Assembly (NCBI RefSeq): GCF_036248255.1
Contig: NZ_CP109178.1
Coordinates: forward strand, 7,507,001 to 7,571,000
Origin: Streptomyces sp. NBC_01717
Lineage (GTDB): Bacteria; Actinomycetota; Actinomycetes; Streptomycetales; Streptomycetaceae
Reading direction: 5' to 3'
Length of the DNA: 64,000 nucleotides
Below are positions 9,524-21,144 of this stretch, one piece after another (position 1 is the stretch's first letter; each line of letters opens with the position of its first letter). Made by a program: the position numbers and the translations under genes. Below the pieces are notes generated by a model. The model worked only from the letters and a program-made list of their open reading frames with translations, ran no database searches and had not been told where the DNA came from.

Positions 9524-11266
9524 GTGGCAGCACCGAAGAAGGGCCGAGGGCCGTCCGGCGGCCAGGGCAGGCCGGGGCGTGCCCTGGCTCTGATCCTGAT
9601 CGCCATGGTCGCGCTCACCGGCGGGATGTTCTTGTCCGGTCACACCACGCCTCGGCTGGGTATCGACCTGGCGGGCGGCACGTCGATCACGCTCAAGGCG
9701 AAGAGCCAGCCCGGCAAGCCCGACGCGATCAACCCGACCAACATGGACACCGCGGTCAGCATCATCGAACGCCGTGTCAATGGTCTGGGTGTCTCGGAGG
9801 CCGAGGTCCAGACCCAGGGCCGGGACAACATCATCGTCAACATCCCCAAGGGGACGAACTCGAAGCAGGCCCGGGAACAGGTCGGTACGACCGCCCAGCT
9901 CTACTTCCGGCCGGTGCTCACCGTGACCGCGGGCCAGGCCACGCCCACCGACACCGCCAGCCCTTCGGCATCCGGTTCGGCCAAGCCGAGCGCCTCGCCC
10001 AGCGACAAGGAGACGGCCTCCGGTTCGAAGGCCACTCCCTCGGCCAGCGCCACCACCCAGGGCCGCGCGGTCACCGGCGCCCTGAAGAAGGACACGTCGC
10101 CCAGCCCCAGCACCAGCGCCTCCGGGACGCCGAAGGCGTCCGCGAGCCCTTCGGCCTCGGTCGACCCGGCCACCGCCGAGCTCCAGAAGCGGTTCGCCGC
10201 TCTGGACTGCTCCACCAAGGCAGGCCGTGCGAAGGCCGGTGCCAACGCGAAGCCCACCGACACCACGATCGCGTGCAGCTCCGAGGGTGACGCCAAGTAC
10301 GTCCTCGGCCCGGCCGAGGTCTCCGGTACGGACGTGGACAGCGCCAAGGCCACGATCGACCAGCAGCGCGGCATGTGGATCGTGCAGATGGACTTCACCG
10401 ACAAGGGCTCGAAGAAGTTCCAGCAGATCACCTCCAAGCTGTCGCAGCAGCAGTCGCCGATGAACCAGTTCGCCATCGCGCTCGACGGCGAGGTCGTCTC
10501 CGCGCCCCAGGTGAACGAGACTCTCAGCGGCAGCGCCGAGATCTCCGGCAGCTTCACCCAGCAGTCCGCCCAGGACCTGGCGAACGTGCTGTCGTACGGT
10601 GCGCTCCCGCTGTCCTTCGACGAGGACACGGTCACCACCGTCACCGCCGCGCTCGGCGGTGAGCAGCTCCAGGCGGGCCTGATCGCCGGCGCGATCGGTC
10701 TGGCCCTGGTCGTCATCTACCTGGTTGCCTATTACCGCGGCCTTGCGCTCATCGCGCTCCTGAGCCTCCTGGTCTCCGGCATCCTGACCTACACGCTCAT
10801 GTCGCTGCTCGGCCCGGCCATCGGCTTCGCGCTGAACCTCCCCGCGGTCTGTGGTGCCATCGTGGCGATCGGTATCACCGCGGACTCGTTCATCGTGTAC
10901 TTCGAACGCATCCGGGACGAGATCCGCGACGGCCGCACGCTGCGTCCGGCCGTCGAGCGTGCCTGGCCGCGCGCCCGGCGCACCATCCTGGTCTCCGACT
11001 TCGTGTCGTTCCTCGCCGCCGCGGTGCTCTTCATCGTGACCGTCGGCAAGGTCCAGGGCTTCGCCTTCACGCTGGGTCTCACCACCCTGCTCGACGTGGT
11101 CGTGGTGTTCCTCTTCACCAAGCCCGTCATGACGCTGATGGCCCGTACGAAGTTCTTCTCCGGCGGTCACCCGTGGTCCGGCCTGGACCCGAAGCGGCTC
11201 GGCGCCAAGCCGCCGCTGCGCCGCACGCGTCGTGTCAACGCCCCCACCGACCCGAAGGAGGCGTGA
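9524..11266 (+). CDS. secD: protein translocase subunit SecD
   Basis: A 580-aa RND-superfamily membrane protein that uses the proton gradient to pull exported proteins through SecYEG. It has a first span (about residues 18-37), the D1 motif LGIDLAGGTSITL, a large extracytoplasmic region, and five C-terminal spans starting with ALGGEQLQAGLIAGAIG. Residues about 137-216 are a low-complexity Ser/Ala/Thr/Pro/Lys insertion in the extracytoplasmic part. GTG start with purine-rich GGGAGAAACGAGAAGG before it. secF follows after 1 nt. Confidence 0.95.
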   Translation: MAAPKKGRGPSGGQGRPGRALALILIAMVALTGGMFLSGHTTPRLGIDLAGGTSITLKAKSQPGKPDAINPTNMDTAVSIIERRVNGLGVSEAEVQTQGRDNIIVNIPKGTNSKQAREQVGTTAQLYFRPVLTVTAGQATPTDTASPSASGSAKPSASPSDKETASGSKATPSASATTQGRAVTGALKKDTSPSPSTSASGTPKASASPSASVDPATAELQKRFAALDCSTKAGRAKAGANAKPTDTTIACSSEGDAKYVLGPAEVSGTDVDSAKATIDQQRGMWIVQMDFTDKGSKKFQQITSKLSQQQSPMNQFAIALDGEVVSAPQVNETLSGSAEISGSFTQQSAQDLANVLSYGALPLSFDEDTVTTVTAALGGEQLQAGLIAGAIGLALVVIYLVAYYRGLALIALLSLLVSGILTYTLMSLLGPAIGFALNLPAVCGAIVAIGITADSFIVYFERIRDEIRDGRTLRPAVERAWPRARRTILVSDFVSFLAAAVLFIVTVGKVQGFAFTLGLTTLLDVVVVFLFTKPVMTLMARTKFFSGGHPWSGLDPKRLGAKPPLRRTRRVNAPTDPKEA

Positions 11267-11267
11267 G

Positions 11268-12371
11268 ATGTCGCGACTCGGCAGTCTCGGCTCCCGGCTC
11301 TACCGCGGCGAGGTCGCTTACGACTTCATCGGCAAGCGCAAGATCTGGTACGGCGTCTCGATCCTGATCACCATCACGGCTGTCGTCGCCCTGGCGGTCG
11401 GCGGCCTCAACATGGGGATCGAGTTCAAGGGCGGCGCGGTCTTCACAACTCCGTCGACCAGCGCCACGGTCGCCCAGGCGGAGGAATCCGCGGTCTCCGC
11501 CTCCGGACACCAGGCGATCGTCCAGAAGCTCGGCAACGGCGGTCTGCGCATTCAGATCACCGAAGTCGACCTGGCGAAGTCGGACGCGATCAAGACGGAG
11601 CTCGCCAAGGACCTCAAGGTCCCCGAGGAGAAGATCAACGCCGACCTGGTCGGCCCCAGCTGGGGTGAGCAGATCGCCAACAAGGCCTGGACCGGCCTCG
11701 GCATCTTCATGATCCTCGTGGTGATCTACCTGGCCATCGCGTTCGAGTGGCGGATGGCGATCGCGGCCCTGGTCGCGCTGATCCACGACATCACGATCAC
11801 GGTGGGTATCTACGCCCTGGTCGGCTTCGAGGTCACCCCGGGTACCGTGATCGGTCTGCTGACCATCCTCGGTTACTCCCTGTACGACACGGTCGTCGTC
11901 TTCGACAGCCTCAAGGAGGGCACGAAGGGGATCACCAAGCAGACCCGCTGGACGTACAGCGAGATCGCCAACCGCTCGATCAACGGCACGCTGGTCCGTT
12001 CCATCAACACCACCGTCGTGGCGCTGCTGCCGGTCGCCGGTCTGCTGTTCATCGGTGGTGGCGTTCTCGGCGCCGGCATGCTGAACGACATCTCGCTGTC
12101 GCTCTTCGTCGGCCTCGCCGCCGGTGCGTACTCCTCGATCTTCATCGCCACCCCGCTGGTCGCCGACCTCAAGGAACGCGAGCCGCAGATCAAGGCCCTG
12201 AAGAAGCGGATTCTCGCCAAGCGCGCGGCAGCCGCCGCCAAGGGCGAGTCAGCCGAGGACGAGCAGTCGCAGGACGACGACGTCCCCGTGGACGCCGCAC
12301 CCACCGCCGCGGTGGTCGGTCAGCGCCAGCAGCCCAGGGGTCACGGCCGGACTCCGGGGAAGCGCCGATGA
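11268..12371 (+). CDS. secF: protein translocase subunit SecF
   Basis: A 367-aa partner of SecD with six predicted spans. Motifs include GIEFKGGAVF after the first span, the second-helix FEWRMAIAALVALIHD, and LTILGYSLYDTVVVFDSLKE. The charged Ala/Lys/Glu-rich C-terminal tail (from about residue 305) is cytoplasmic. ATG 11268 has GAAGGAGG at 11254-11261 and begins at the family N-terminus. Its stop overlaps the apt start by 4 nt. Confidence 0.95.
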   Translation: MSRLGSLGSRLYRGEVAYDFIGKRKIWYGVSILITITAVVALAVGGLNMGIEFKGGAVFTTPSTSATVAQAEESAVSASGHQAIVQKLGNGGLRIQITEVDLAKSDAIKTELAKDLKVPEEKINADLVGPSWGEQIANKAWTGLGIFMILVVIYLAIAFEWRMAIAALVALIHDITITVGIYALVGFEVTPGTVIGLLTILGYSLYDTVVVFDSLKEGTKGITKQTRWTYSEIANRSINGTLVRSINTTVVALLPVAGLLFIGGGVLGAGMLNDISLSLFVGLAAGAYSSIFIATPLVADLKEREPQIKALKKRILAKRAAAAAKGESAEDEQSQDDDVPVDAAPTAAVVGQRQQPRGHGRTPGKRR

Positions 12372-12919
12372 CCAGCACCACCGAGAGCATCAGGGAACTG
12401 CTGCTCAGCCGGATCCGTGATGTGGCGGACTACCCGAAGCCGGGCGTGATGTTCAAGGACATCACCCCGCTGCTCGCGGACCCGGTGGCGTTCACGGCTC
12501 TCACCGACTCCCTCGCGGAGCTGTGCGTCCGGCACGGCGCCACGAAGATCGTCGGTCTCGAGGCGCGCGGCTTCATCCTGGCCGCGCCGGTCGCGGTCCG
12601 GGCCGGGCTCGGTTTCGTACCCGTCCGCAAGGCCGGGAAGCTGCCCGGAGCCACGCTCAGCCAGGCGTACGAGCTGGAGTACGGCACCGCGGAGATCGAG
12701 ATCCACGCCGAGGACCTCGCTCCCGACGACCGGATCATGGTCATCGACGACGTCCTCGCCACCGGCGGCACCGCCGAGGCCTCGCTGGAGCTGATCCGCA
12801 GGGCCGGTGCCCAGGTCGCGGGCGTCGCGGTCCTCATGGAGCTCGGTTTCCTCGCGGGCCGGGCCCGGCTGGAGCAGGGGCTCGAAGGTGCCCCGCTGGA
12901 GGCTCTGATCACGATCTGA
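12368..12919 (+). CDS. apt: adenine phosphoribosyltransferase
   Basis: A 183-aa type I phosphoribosyltransferase converting adenine and PRPP to AMP and pyrophosphate. The PRPP loop [12 protein letters not shown] is intact, and [20 protein letters not shown] is the typical APRT N-terminus. It is translationally coupled to secF (ATGA) and precedes relA, an arrangement known in other streptomycetes. A terminator hairpin follows. Confidence 0.95.
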   Translation: MTSTTESIRELLLSRIRDVADYPKPGVMFKDITPLLADPVAFTALTDSLAELCVRHGATKIVGLEARGFILAAPVAVRAGLGFVPVRKAGKLPGATLSQAYELEYGTAEIEIHAEDLAPDDRIMVIDDVLATGGTAEASLELIRRAGAQVAGVAVLMELGFLAGRARLEQGLEGAPLEALITI

Positions 12920-12969
12920 GCGTCGCGCGCGGTAGCGGACCGTACGCGGACGCACACCTGCAGACACAG

Positions 12970-13001
12970 GACGGGCACCCGGGAACAGCCGGGTGCCCGT
13001 C
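12970..13001 (+). terminator. hairpin terminator after apt
   Basis: A perfect 13-bp stem (GACGGGCACCCGG, 12970-12982, with 12989-13001) and a 6-nt loop. It separates the secD-secF-apt unit from relA. Confidence 0.75.
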
Positions 13002-13098
13002 CCGCGTTGTGAAAGGTCTCACCGTCCCCGGGGGAGCTCCGGCCGCAGGGTCGATACGATGGCCTTTCCGGGTGTCCGGATCCGCACGAGGAGCGCTC

Positions 13099-15663
<2,565 letters not shown>

Positions 15664-15673
15664 GCGCACCTCG

Positions 15674-15736
15674 CACCGCACACAAGGAAGGGGCTCCCGT
15701 ACGTCACGTACGGGAGCCCCTTCCTTGTGTGCGGTG
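15674..15736. terminator. bidirectional terminator, 31-bp perfect inverted repeat
   Basis: Two 31-nt arms (15674-15704 and 15706-15736) are exact complements around one central C. It lies between the convergent relA and DUF349 genes and can act on both transcripts. Confidence 0.9.
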
Positions 15737-15740
15737 TTGT

Positions 15741-16970
15741 TCAGCCGCCGAACTCCTCCAGGCCCTTCAGCGCCTGGTCCAGGAGTGCCTGGCGGCCCTC
15801 CAGCTCACGGGCCAGCTTGTCGGCCCGGGCGTTGTTGCCCGCGGCGCGCGCCGTGTCGATCTGCGTACGCAGCTTGTCCACGGCAGCCTGCAGCTGACCG
15901 GTCAGACCCTCGGCGCGCGCACGCGCCTCCGGGTTCGTCCGGCGCCACTCGGACTCCTCGGCCTCCTGGAGCGCCCGCTCCACCGCCTGCATCCGCCCCT
16001 CGATCTTCGGGCGGGCGTCACGCGGGACATGGCCGATGGCTTCCCAGCGCTCGTTGATGGCACGGAACGCGGCCCTCGCCGCCTTCAGGTCCTTCACCGG
16101 CACCAGCTTCTCGGCCTCGACCGCGAGCTCCTCCTTCAGCTTGAGGTTCTCGCCCTGCTCCGCGTCCCGCTCGGCGAAGACCTCGCCGCGGGCGGCGAAG
16201 AAGACGTCCTGCGCACCGCGGAAGCGGTTCCACAGATCGTCCTCCGCCTCGCGCTGGGCGCGGCCCGCCGCCTTCCACTCCGTCATCAGATCGCGGTAGC
16301 GCGCGGCCGTCGTACCCCAGTCGGTGGAACCGGACAGCGCCTCGGCCTCGACGACCAGCTTCTCCTTGGCCTTGCGGGCCTCCTCGCGCTGGGCGTCCAG
16401 CGAGGCGAAGTGCGCCTTACGGCGCTTGGAGAACGCCGAGCGCGCGTGCGAGAAGCGGTGCCACAGCTCGTCGTCCGACTTGCGGTCGAGCCGCGGCAGG
16501 CCCTTCCACGTGTCGACGAGCGCCCGCAGCCGCTCGCCCGCGGAGCGCCACTGCTCGCTCTGCGCCAGCTCCTCGGCCTCGACGACCAGCGCCTCCTTGG
16601 CGTGCTTCGCCTCGTCGGTCTGCTTCGCCTTCTGGACCTTGCGCTCCTCGCGGCGGGAATCGACCGTCGCGACCAGCGCGTCCAGGCGCTTGCGCAACGC
16701 GTCGAGGTCACCGACCGCATGATGCTCGTCGACCTGCTGACGCAGATGCTCGATGGCGGTCGTTGCGTCCTTCGCCGACAGGTCGGTGGTCTTCACCCGC
16801 CGTTCGAGGAGGCCGATCTCGACCACGATGCCCTCGTACTTGCGCTCGAAGTAGGCCAGAGCCTCCTCGGGTGAGCCGGCCTGCCACGATCCGACCACCT
16901 GCTCGCCATCGGCTGTACGCACGTACACGGTGCCCGTCTCGTCGACGCGGCCCCACGGGTCGCTGCTCAC
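15741..16970 (-). CDS. DUF349 repeat protein
   Basis: A 409-aa highly charged, mostly helical protein built from several DUF349 repeats; the pattern LWxRFxxARxxFxxRR (for example ELWHRFSHARSAFSKRRKAH) recurs about every 70 residues. The N-terminal 40 residues form a small domain with YVRTADGEQVVGSWQAG. The function is unknown. The GTG at 16970 is preceded by AGGAGG within 10 nt, so an in-frame ATG 90 nt upstream is rejected. It converges on relA, sharing the terminator, and lies downstream of the cyclophilin gene on the same strand with a 204-nt gap. Confidence 0.85.
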   Translation of the reverse strand: MSSDPWGRVDETGTVYVRTADGEQVVGSWQAGSPEEALAYFERKYEGIVVEIGLLERRVKTTDLSAKDATTAIEHLRQQVDEHHAVGDLDALRKRLDALVATVDSRREERKVQKAKQTDEAKHAKEALVVEAEELAQSEQWRSAGERLRALVDTWKGLPRLDRKSDDELWHRFSHARSAFSKRRKAHFASLDAQREEARKAKEKLVVEAEALSGSTDWGTTAARYRDLMTEWKAAGRAQREAEDDLWNRFRGAQDVFFAARGEVFAERDAEQGENLKLKEELAVEAEKLVPVKDLKAARAAFRAINERWEAIGHVPRDARPKIEGRMQAVERALQEAEESEWRRTNPEARARAEGLTGQLQAAVDKLRTQIDTARAAGNNARADKLARELEGRQALLDQALKGLEEFGG

Positions 16971-17174
16971 AGCGCCTCCTCCACCTGATGCCTGTGAGGG
17001 GGTTCGCCCCCCTGGCATCGTCCACAGTTTCCTGGGGCGGGCTGCGCGCCCGCCCTGCACAACGCCAATCTAGGCGACCGGCCGCCCGGCTGTCCGCACT
17101 CAGCGCGGCCGAATTCTTCGGCCCGCACCACGACGGCCGGACCGGGCTCGCCGGGCCGGCCGCCCCGGTCGGGG

Positions 17175-17960
17175 TCAGGCCTTGTCGACGGCCGCCTTCG
17201 AGATGGTGACGGCCTTCTTCGGGGCACCGTCGGCCGCGCCACCGGTGACACCGGCGGTCCCGACCGCCTTCACGGCCTTGAGCGAGGCGGCGTCCATCGT
17301 GCCGAACGGCGTGTAGGTGGGCGGCAGTTTGCTGTCCTTGTACACCAGGAAGAACTGGCTGCCGCCGGTGTGCGGCTGACCGGTGTTGGCCATCGCCACC
17401 GTGCCCGCCGGGTATGTCACCGTGCCGTCCTTGCCCGCCTTGCCCAGCGCGGTCAGGTTCTCGTCCGGGATCGTGTAGCCCGGGCCGCCCGTGCCGTCAC
17501 CCTTGGGATCACCGCACTGCAGGACGAAAATGCCCTGTGTGGTGAGCCGGTGACACTTCGTGCCGTCGAAGAACCCCTTGTCCGCGAGGGACTTGAACGA
17601 GTTCGTCGTGTGCGGGGTCTTCGCCGCGTCCATCGTGAACGCGATGTCGCCCTGGTTCGTCTTGAGCGACAACGTGTACTTCGACTTCTTGTCGATCTTC
17701 ATCGCCGGCTCGGGCGCACTGCTCTCGCTCGCCGAGGGTGAGGGGGACGGGCTGGTGCTCGACGCCGCGTCCTTCTTGTCCTTGTCGTCGCCGCCGAGGG
17801 AGACGAACGCGGTGACTCCGACGACCGCCACCACGGCCAGCGCGGACGCGATGACGACGGTGAGTCGCCTGGTTTTGCGGCGGGCCTCCTCCCGGCGCTG
17901 CTGCTGCCGCTCGAACTTCTCCCTGGCGAGCTGCCGCCGCCGCTGATCGCTGCTGACCAC
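17175..17960 (-). CDS. membrane-anchored cyclophilin-type peptidyl-prolyl isomerase
   Basis: A 261-aa protein with a charged Arg/Gln-rich cytoplasmic N-terminus, one span (about residues 33-55), a Ser/Pro/Lys linker and an extracytoplasmic cyclophilin domain (YTLSLKTNQGDIAF, CHRLTTQGIFVLQCGDPKG, GTVAMANTGQPHTGGSQFFL). The usual FKFHRVI is CHRLTT, but the catalytic-region GSQFF is kept. It probably helps exported proteins fold. Start GTG 17960 has AAGGAG about 8 nt upstream; a longer reading starting at 18089 is rejected because it would enter the promoter region of the divergent gene. Confidence 0.88.
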   Translation of the reverse strand: MVSSDQRRRQLAREKFERQQQRREEARRKTRRLTVVIASALAVVAVVGVTAFVSLGGDDKDKKDAASSTSPSPSPSASESSAPEPAMKIDKKSKYTLSLKTNQGDIAFTMDAAKTPHTTNSFKSLADKGFFDGTKCHRLTTQGIFVLQCGDPKGDGTGGPGYTIPDENLTALGKAGKDGTVTYPAGTVAMANTGQPHTGGSQFFLVYKDSKLPPTYTPFGTMDAASLKAVKAVGTAGVTGGAADGAPKKAVTISKAAVDKA

Positions 17961-18119
17961 CGGGTGATCTCCTTGTACGTCGTGTGATCGGGCCTGGGTT
18001 GCCCCGTACCGTATATGGGTTAGCTGTGGAATGAGGAGCGCCGGTAGGCTCTGAACTGCCGCGACCTTCTCAGCCGCAGTCGGCCGCACCCCTCCGTCGG
18101 ACGACCATTAAGGACGATC

Positions 18120-18806
18120 GTGCTCATTGCCGGGTTCCCCGCCGGGGCCTGGGGGACCAATTGCTATGTGGTCGCCCCCGCCGCCGGTGAGGAGTGCGTG
18201 ATCATCGACCCGGGCCACCAGGCCACCCAGGGAGTCGAGGACGCGCTGAAGAAGCATCGGCTGAAGCCGGTCGCCGTAGTGCTCACCCACGGGCACATCG
18301 ACCATGTCGCCTCGGTCGTCCCGGTGTGCGGCGCGCACGATGTCCCTGCCTGGATCCACCCCGAGGACCGGTACATGATGAGCGACCCGGAGAAGGCCCT
18401 CGGCCGCTCCATCGGGATGCCGCTCATGGGCGAGCTGACGGTGGGGGAGCCGGACGACGTCAAGGAGCTGAGCGACGGTGCCCAGCTGTTGCTGGCCGGT
18501 CTGGAGTTCGGTGTCGCGCATGCGCCCGGTCATACCAGGGGGTCGGTGACGTTCAGGATGCCCGAGGCCGCGGATGTTCCCCAGGTCCTCTTCTCGGGCG
18601 ACCTGCTCTTCGCCGGCTCCGTCGGACGCACCGACCTGCCTGGCGGCGACCACGCCGAGCTGCTCGAGTCGCTGGCCCGTGTGTGCCTGCCGCTCGACGA
18701 CTCGACCGTGGTGCTGTCCGGCCACGGCCCCCAGACGACCATCGGCCGCGAGCGCGCCTCGAACCCGTATCTGCACGGGCTGGCCGCGCCCCGACGAGGA
18801 ATGTGA
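18120..18806 (+). CDS. metallo-beta-lactamase-fold hydrolase (glyoxalase II-like)
   Basis: A 228-aa hydrolase. The zinc-binding THGHIDH motif, the later His in HAPGHTRGS, the Asp in [16 protein letters not shown] and the C-terminal SGHGPQT are all present, matching glyoxalase II-like proteins that act on thioesters. The true substrate is unknown. GTG start with AAGGACG just upstream. It lies 14 nt before hisS, and this hydrolase-hisS pairing recurs in actinomycetes. A TAGGCT at 18045-18050 may be its -10. Confidence 0.88.
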   Translation: MLIAGFPAGAWGTNCYVVAPAAGEECVIIDPGHQATQGVEDALKKHRLKPVAVVLTHGHIDHVASVVPVCGAHDVPAWIHPEDRYMMSDPEKALGRSIGMPLMGELTVGEPDDVKELSDGAQLLLAGLEFGVAHAPGHTRGSVTFRMPEAADVPQVLFSGDLLFAGSVGRTDLPGGDHAELLESLARVCLPLDDSTVVLSGHGPQTTIGRERASNPYLHGLAAPRRGM

Positions 18807-18820
18807 CGAGAGTTAGAACC

Positions 18821-20083
18821 GTGAGCACCTTCAAGGCCCCCAAGGGCACGTACGACCTGACCCCGCCCGACTCCGCGAAGTACCTCGCGGTGCGCGAGGC
18901 GCTCTCCGCACCGCTGAAGAACTCCGGCTACGGGTACATCGAGACGCCCGGCTTCGAGGACGTCGCGCTCTTCTCGCGTGGAGTCGGTGAGTCCACCGAC
19001 ATCGTGAGCAAGGAGATGTACACCCTCACCACCAAGGGCGGCTCCGAGCTGGCGCTGCGCCCCGAGGGCACCGCGTCCGTGCTGCGTGCCGCACTGGAGG
19101 CCAACCTCCACAAGCTCGGCAACCTGCCCGTCAAGCTCTGGTACTCCGGCTCGTACTACCGCTACGAGCGCCCGCAGAAGGGCCGCTACCGGCACTTCTC
19201 GCAGGTCGGTGCCGAGGCGATCGGTGCCGAGGACCCGGCACTGGACGCCGAGCTGATCATCCTGGCCGACCAGGCGTACCGCACGCTGGGCCTGCAGAAT
19301 TTCCGGATCCTGCTGAACTCGCTGGGCGACAAGGAGTGCCGTCCCGTCTACCGGGACGCGCTCCAGGAGTTCCTGCGCGAGCTCGACCTGGACGAAGACA
19401 CCCGCCGCCGCATCGACCTCAATCCGCTGCGGGTCCTCGACGACAAGCGCCCCGAGGTGCAGAAGCAGCTGGTCGGCGCACCGGTCCTGCGCGACTACCT
19501 GTGCGACGCATGCAAGGCGTACCACGAGGAGGTCCGCGATCTGCTGACCGCGGCGGGTGTGGTGTACGAGGACGACGAGAAGCTCGTCCGCGGCCTCGAC
19601 TACTACACCCGCACCACCTTCGAGTTCGTCCACGACGGACTCGGCTCGCAGTCGGCGGTCGGCGGCGGCGGCCGCTACGACGGCCTGTCCGAGATGATCG
19701 GCGGCCCGGCGCTCCCGTCGGTCGGCTGGGCGCTGGGCGTGGACCGTACGGTGCTCGCGCTGGAGGCCGAGGGCATCGAGCTCGAACTGCCCTCGTCCAC
19801 CAGCGTCTTCGCGGTGCCGCTCGGCGAGGAGGCCCGCCGGGTGCTGTTCGCCAAGGTGACGGAGTTGCGCCGAGCGGGCGTCGCCGCCGACTTCGCGTTC
19901 GGCGGCCGCGGTCTCAAGGGCGCGATGAAGAGCGCCAACCGGTCCGGCGCCCGCTTCACCGTCGTCGCGGGCGAACGTGATCTCGCCGACGGCGTGGTCC
20001 AGCTGAAGGACATGGAGTCGGGTGAGCAGCAGGCGGTCGCGCTCGACGCGCTGGTCGCCGAGGTCCAGCAGAAGCTGGCCTGA
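18821..20083 (+). CDS. hisS: histidyl-tRNA synthetase
   Basis: A 420-aa class II synthetase. The N-terminal [10 protein letters not shown], motif 2 region [19 protein letters not shown], histidine-binding [14 protein letters not shown], motif 3 [10 protein letters not shown] and the C-terminal anticodon-binding domain ([15 protein letters not shown]) are all present. The start is GTG 18821; the ORF is open further upstream only through the previous gene. Confidence 0.96.
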   Translation: MSTFKAPKGTYDLTPPDSAKYLAVREALSAPLKNSGYGYIETPGFEDVALFSRGVGESTDIVSKEMYTLTTKGGSELALRPEGTASVLRAALEANLHKLGNLPVKLWYSGSYYRYERPQKGRYRHFSQVGAEAIGAEDPALDAELIILADQAYRTLGLQNFRILLNSLGDKECRPVYRDALQEFLRELDLDEDTRRRIDLNPLRVLDDKRPEVQKQLVGAPVLRDYLCDACKAYHEEVRDLLTAAGVVYEDDEKLVRGLDYYTRTTFEFVHDGLGSQSAVGGGGRYDGLSEMIGGPALPSVGWALGVDRTVLALEAEGIELELPSSTSVFAVPLGEEARRVLFAKVTELRRAGVAADFAFGGRGLKGAMKSANRSGARFTVVAGERDLADGVVQLKDMESGEQQAVALDALVAEVQQKLA

Positions 20084-20096
20084 TCCACTGTCTCCG

Positions 20097-20130
20097 ACTG
20101 TGCCCGCCCGGTCCGCCGGGCGGGCACAGT
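20097..20130 (+). terminator. hairpin terminator after hisS
   Basis: A perfect 15-bp stem, ACTGTGCCCGCCCGG (20097-20111) with 20116-20130, and a 4-nt TCCG loop, 14 nt after the hisS stop. Confidence 0.85.
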
Positions 20131-20442
20131 GCGTTTACAGCCCCCGTGCCGTCAACTCCGCGGGAGCCGGTTCATCCTGGCCGGCGAGAAACACGGCGGT
20201 CCACGGTGGAAGCCGGGGGCGGCGCTCCGACGTGGCTGCCCGCCGTCCGTAATGCCTGGGCAGGCCCCGTACGGCCGCCACCGGTTCGGTCATGGCGTGG
20301 AGTGGCTCACGAGAGCCGCGCGTCCCCTGCCGCCCGTGAGTGCGTCCCTCCGTACGCCTTTATGCCCATCGAACGGATGGCAGATGAGGTGGTGCGGCAC
20401 AATGACCATGCCCAGCAGGCCACTCACTGATGGAACGGCGAT
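20131..20442 (+). other. 312-nt intergenic region before the VKOR-like gene
   Basis: No ORF with coherent codon use is seen. The stretch should hold the promoter of the VKOR-like gene, but no -35/-10 pair stands out, and I see no conserved RNA element. The ribosome site before ATG 20443 is weak (GGAACGG). Confidence 0.5.
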
Positions 20443-21078
20443 ATGACGACTGCAGCGGTTGACCATCCCTCCTCGGACCAGGACGAGGACGGCCGGAAGC
20501 GGACCATCGGCGGCAGTCGCGCGTTCGCACTGCTGCTGGTGATCACGGGCGCCGCCGGTCTCCTCGCCGCCTGGGTGATCACGATCGACAAGTTCAAGCT
20601 GCTCGAGGACCCCAGCTTCACCCCGGGCTGCAGCCTCAACCCCGTGGTCTCGTGCGGCAACATCATGAAGAGCGAGCAGGCGTCCGCCTTCGGGTTCCCG
20701 AACCCGATGCTGGGACTCGCCACCTACTCCGTCGTCATCGGCATCGGGCTGGCCCTGCTCGCCGGCGCCCGTTTCCGCGGCTGGTACTGGCTCGGCCTCA
20801 ACGCGGGCACACTGTTCGGCGTCGGCTTCTGCACCTGGCTGCAGTACCAGTCGCTGTACAACATCAACTCGCTCTGCCTGTGGTGCTGCCTGGCCTGGGT
20901 CGCGACGATCTTCATGTTCTGCTACGTCACCACGCACAACATCAAGCACCGGATCGTGCCCGCGCCGAACTGGCTGCGCAACGGACTGACGGAGTTCCAC
21001 TGGGTGCCGCCGGTCCTCTGGGTGGGCATCATCGGCATGTTGATCCTGACCCGCTGGTGGGACTTCTGGACCAGCTGA
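20443..21078 (+). CDS. vitamin K epoxide reductase (VKOR) family membrane protein
   Basis: A 211-aa polytopic membrane protein. The active-site C145-x-x-C148 (LCLWCC) lies at a helix end, and the shuttle cysteines C63 and C71 lie in the extracytoplasmic loop (GCSLNPVVSCG). Bacterial VKOR replaces DsbB: it uses quinone to reoxidise a thioredoxin-like DsbA partner and so drives disulfide formation outside the membrane. No thioredoxin-fold domain is fused and no DsbA gene is adjacent. The N-terminus is a short charged cytoplasmic tail. Confidence 0.92.
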   Translation: MTTAAVDHPSSDQDEDGRKRTIGGSRAFALLLVITGAAGLLAAWVITIDKFKLLEDPSFTPGCSLNPVVSCGNIMKSEQASAFGFPNPMLGLATYSVVIGIGLALLAGARFRGWYWLGLNAGTLFGVGFCTWLQYQSLYNINSLCLWCCLAWVATIFMFCYVTTHNIKHRIVPAPNWLRNGLTEFHWVPPVLWVGIIGMLILTRWWDFWTS

Positions 21079-21131
21079 CCGTCCGCGCCGGGAGCGGGCA
21101 CCGGCCCGGCCGGGCTGTCAGTGCCGTGACA

Positions 21132-21137
21132 TAGGCT
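21132..21137 (+). promoter_or_regulatory. -10 hexamer TAGGCT, leaderless-type
   Basis: TAGGCT ends 7 nt before the rarA GTG at 21145, and no Shine-Dalgarno is present (CTTCAAAAC precedes the start). Transcription would begin at or beside the start codon. Confidence 0.5.
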
Positions 21138-21144
21138 TCAAAAC

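Noticed and set aside
12523..13098. N-terminal extension of RelA upstream of the TTG
   Set aside because: It would overlap apt and run through its terminator hairpin; TTG 13099 has a good ribosome site.
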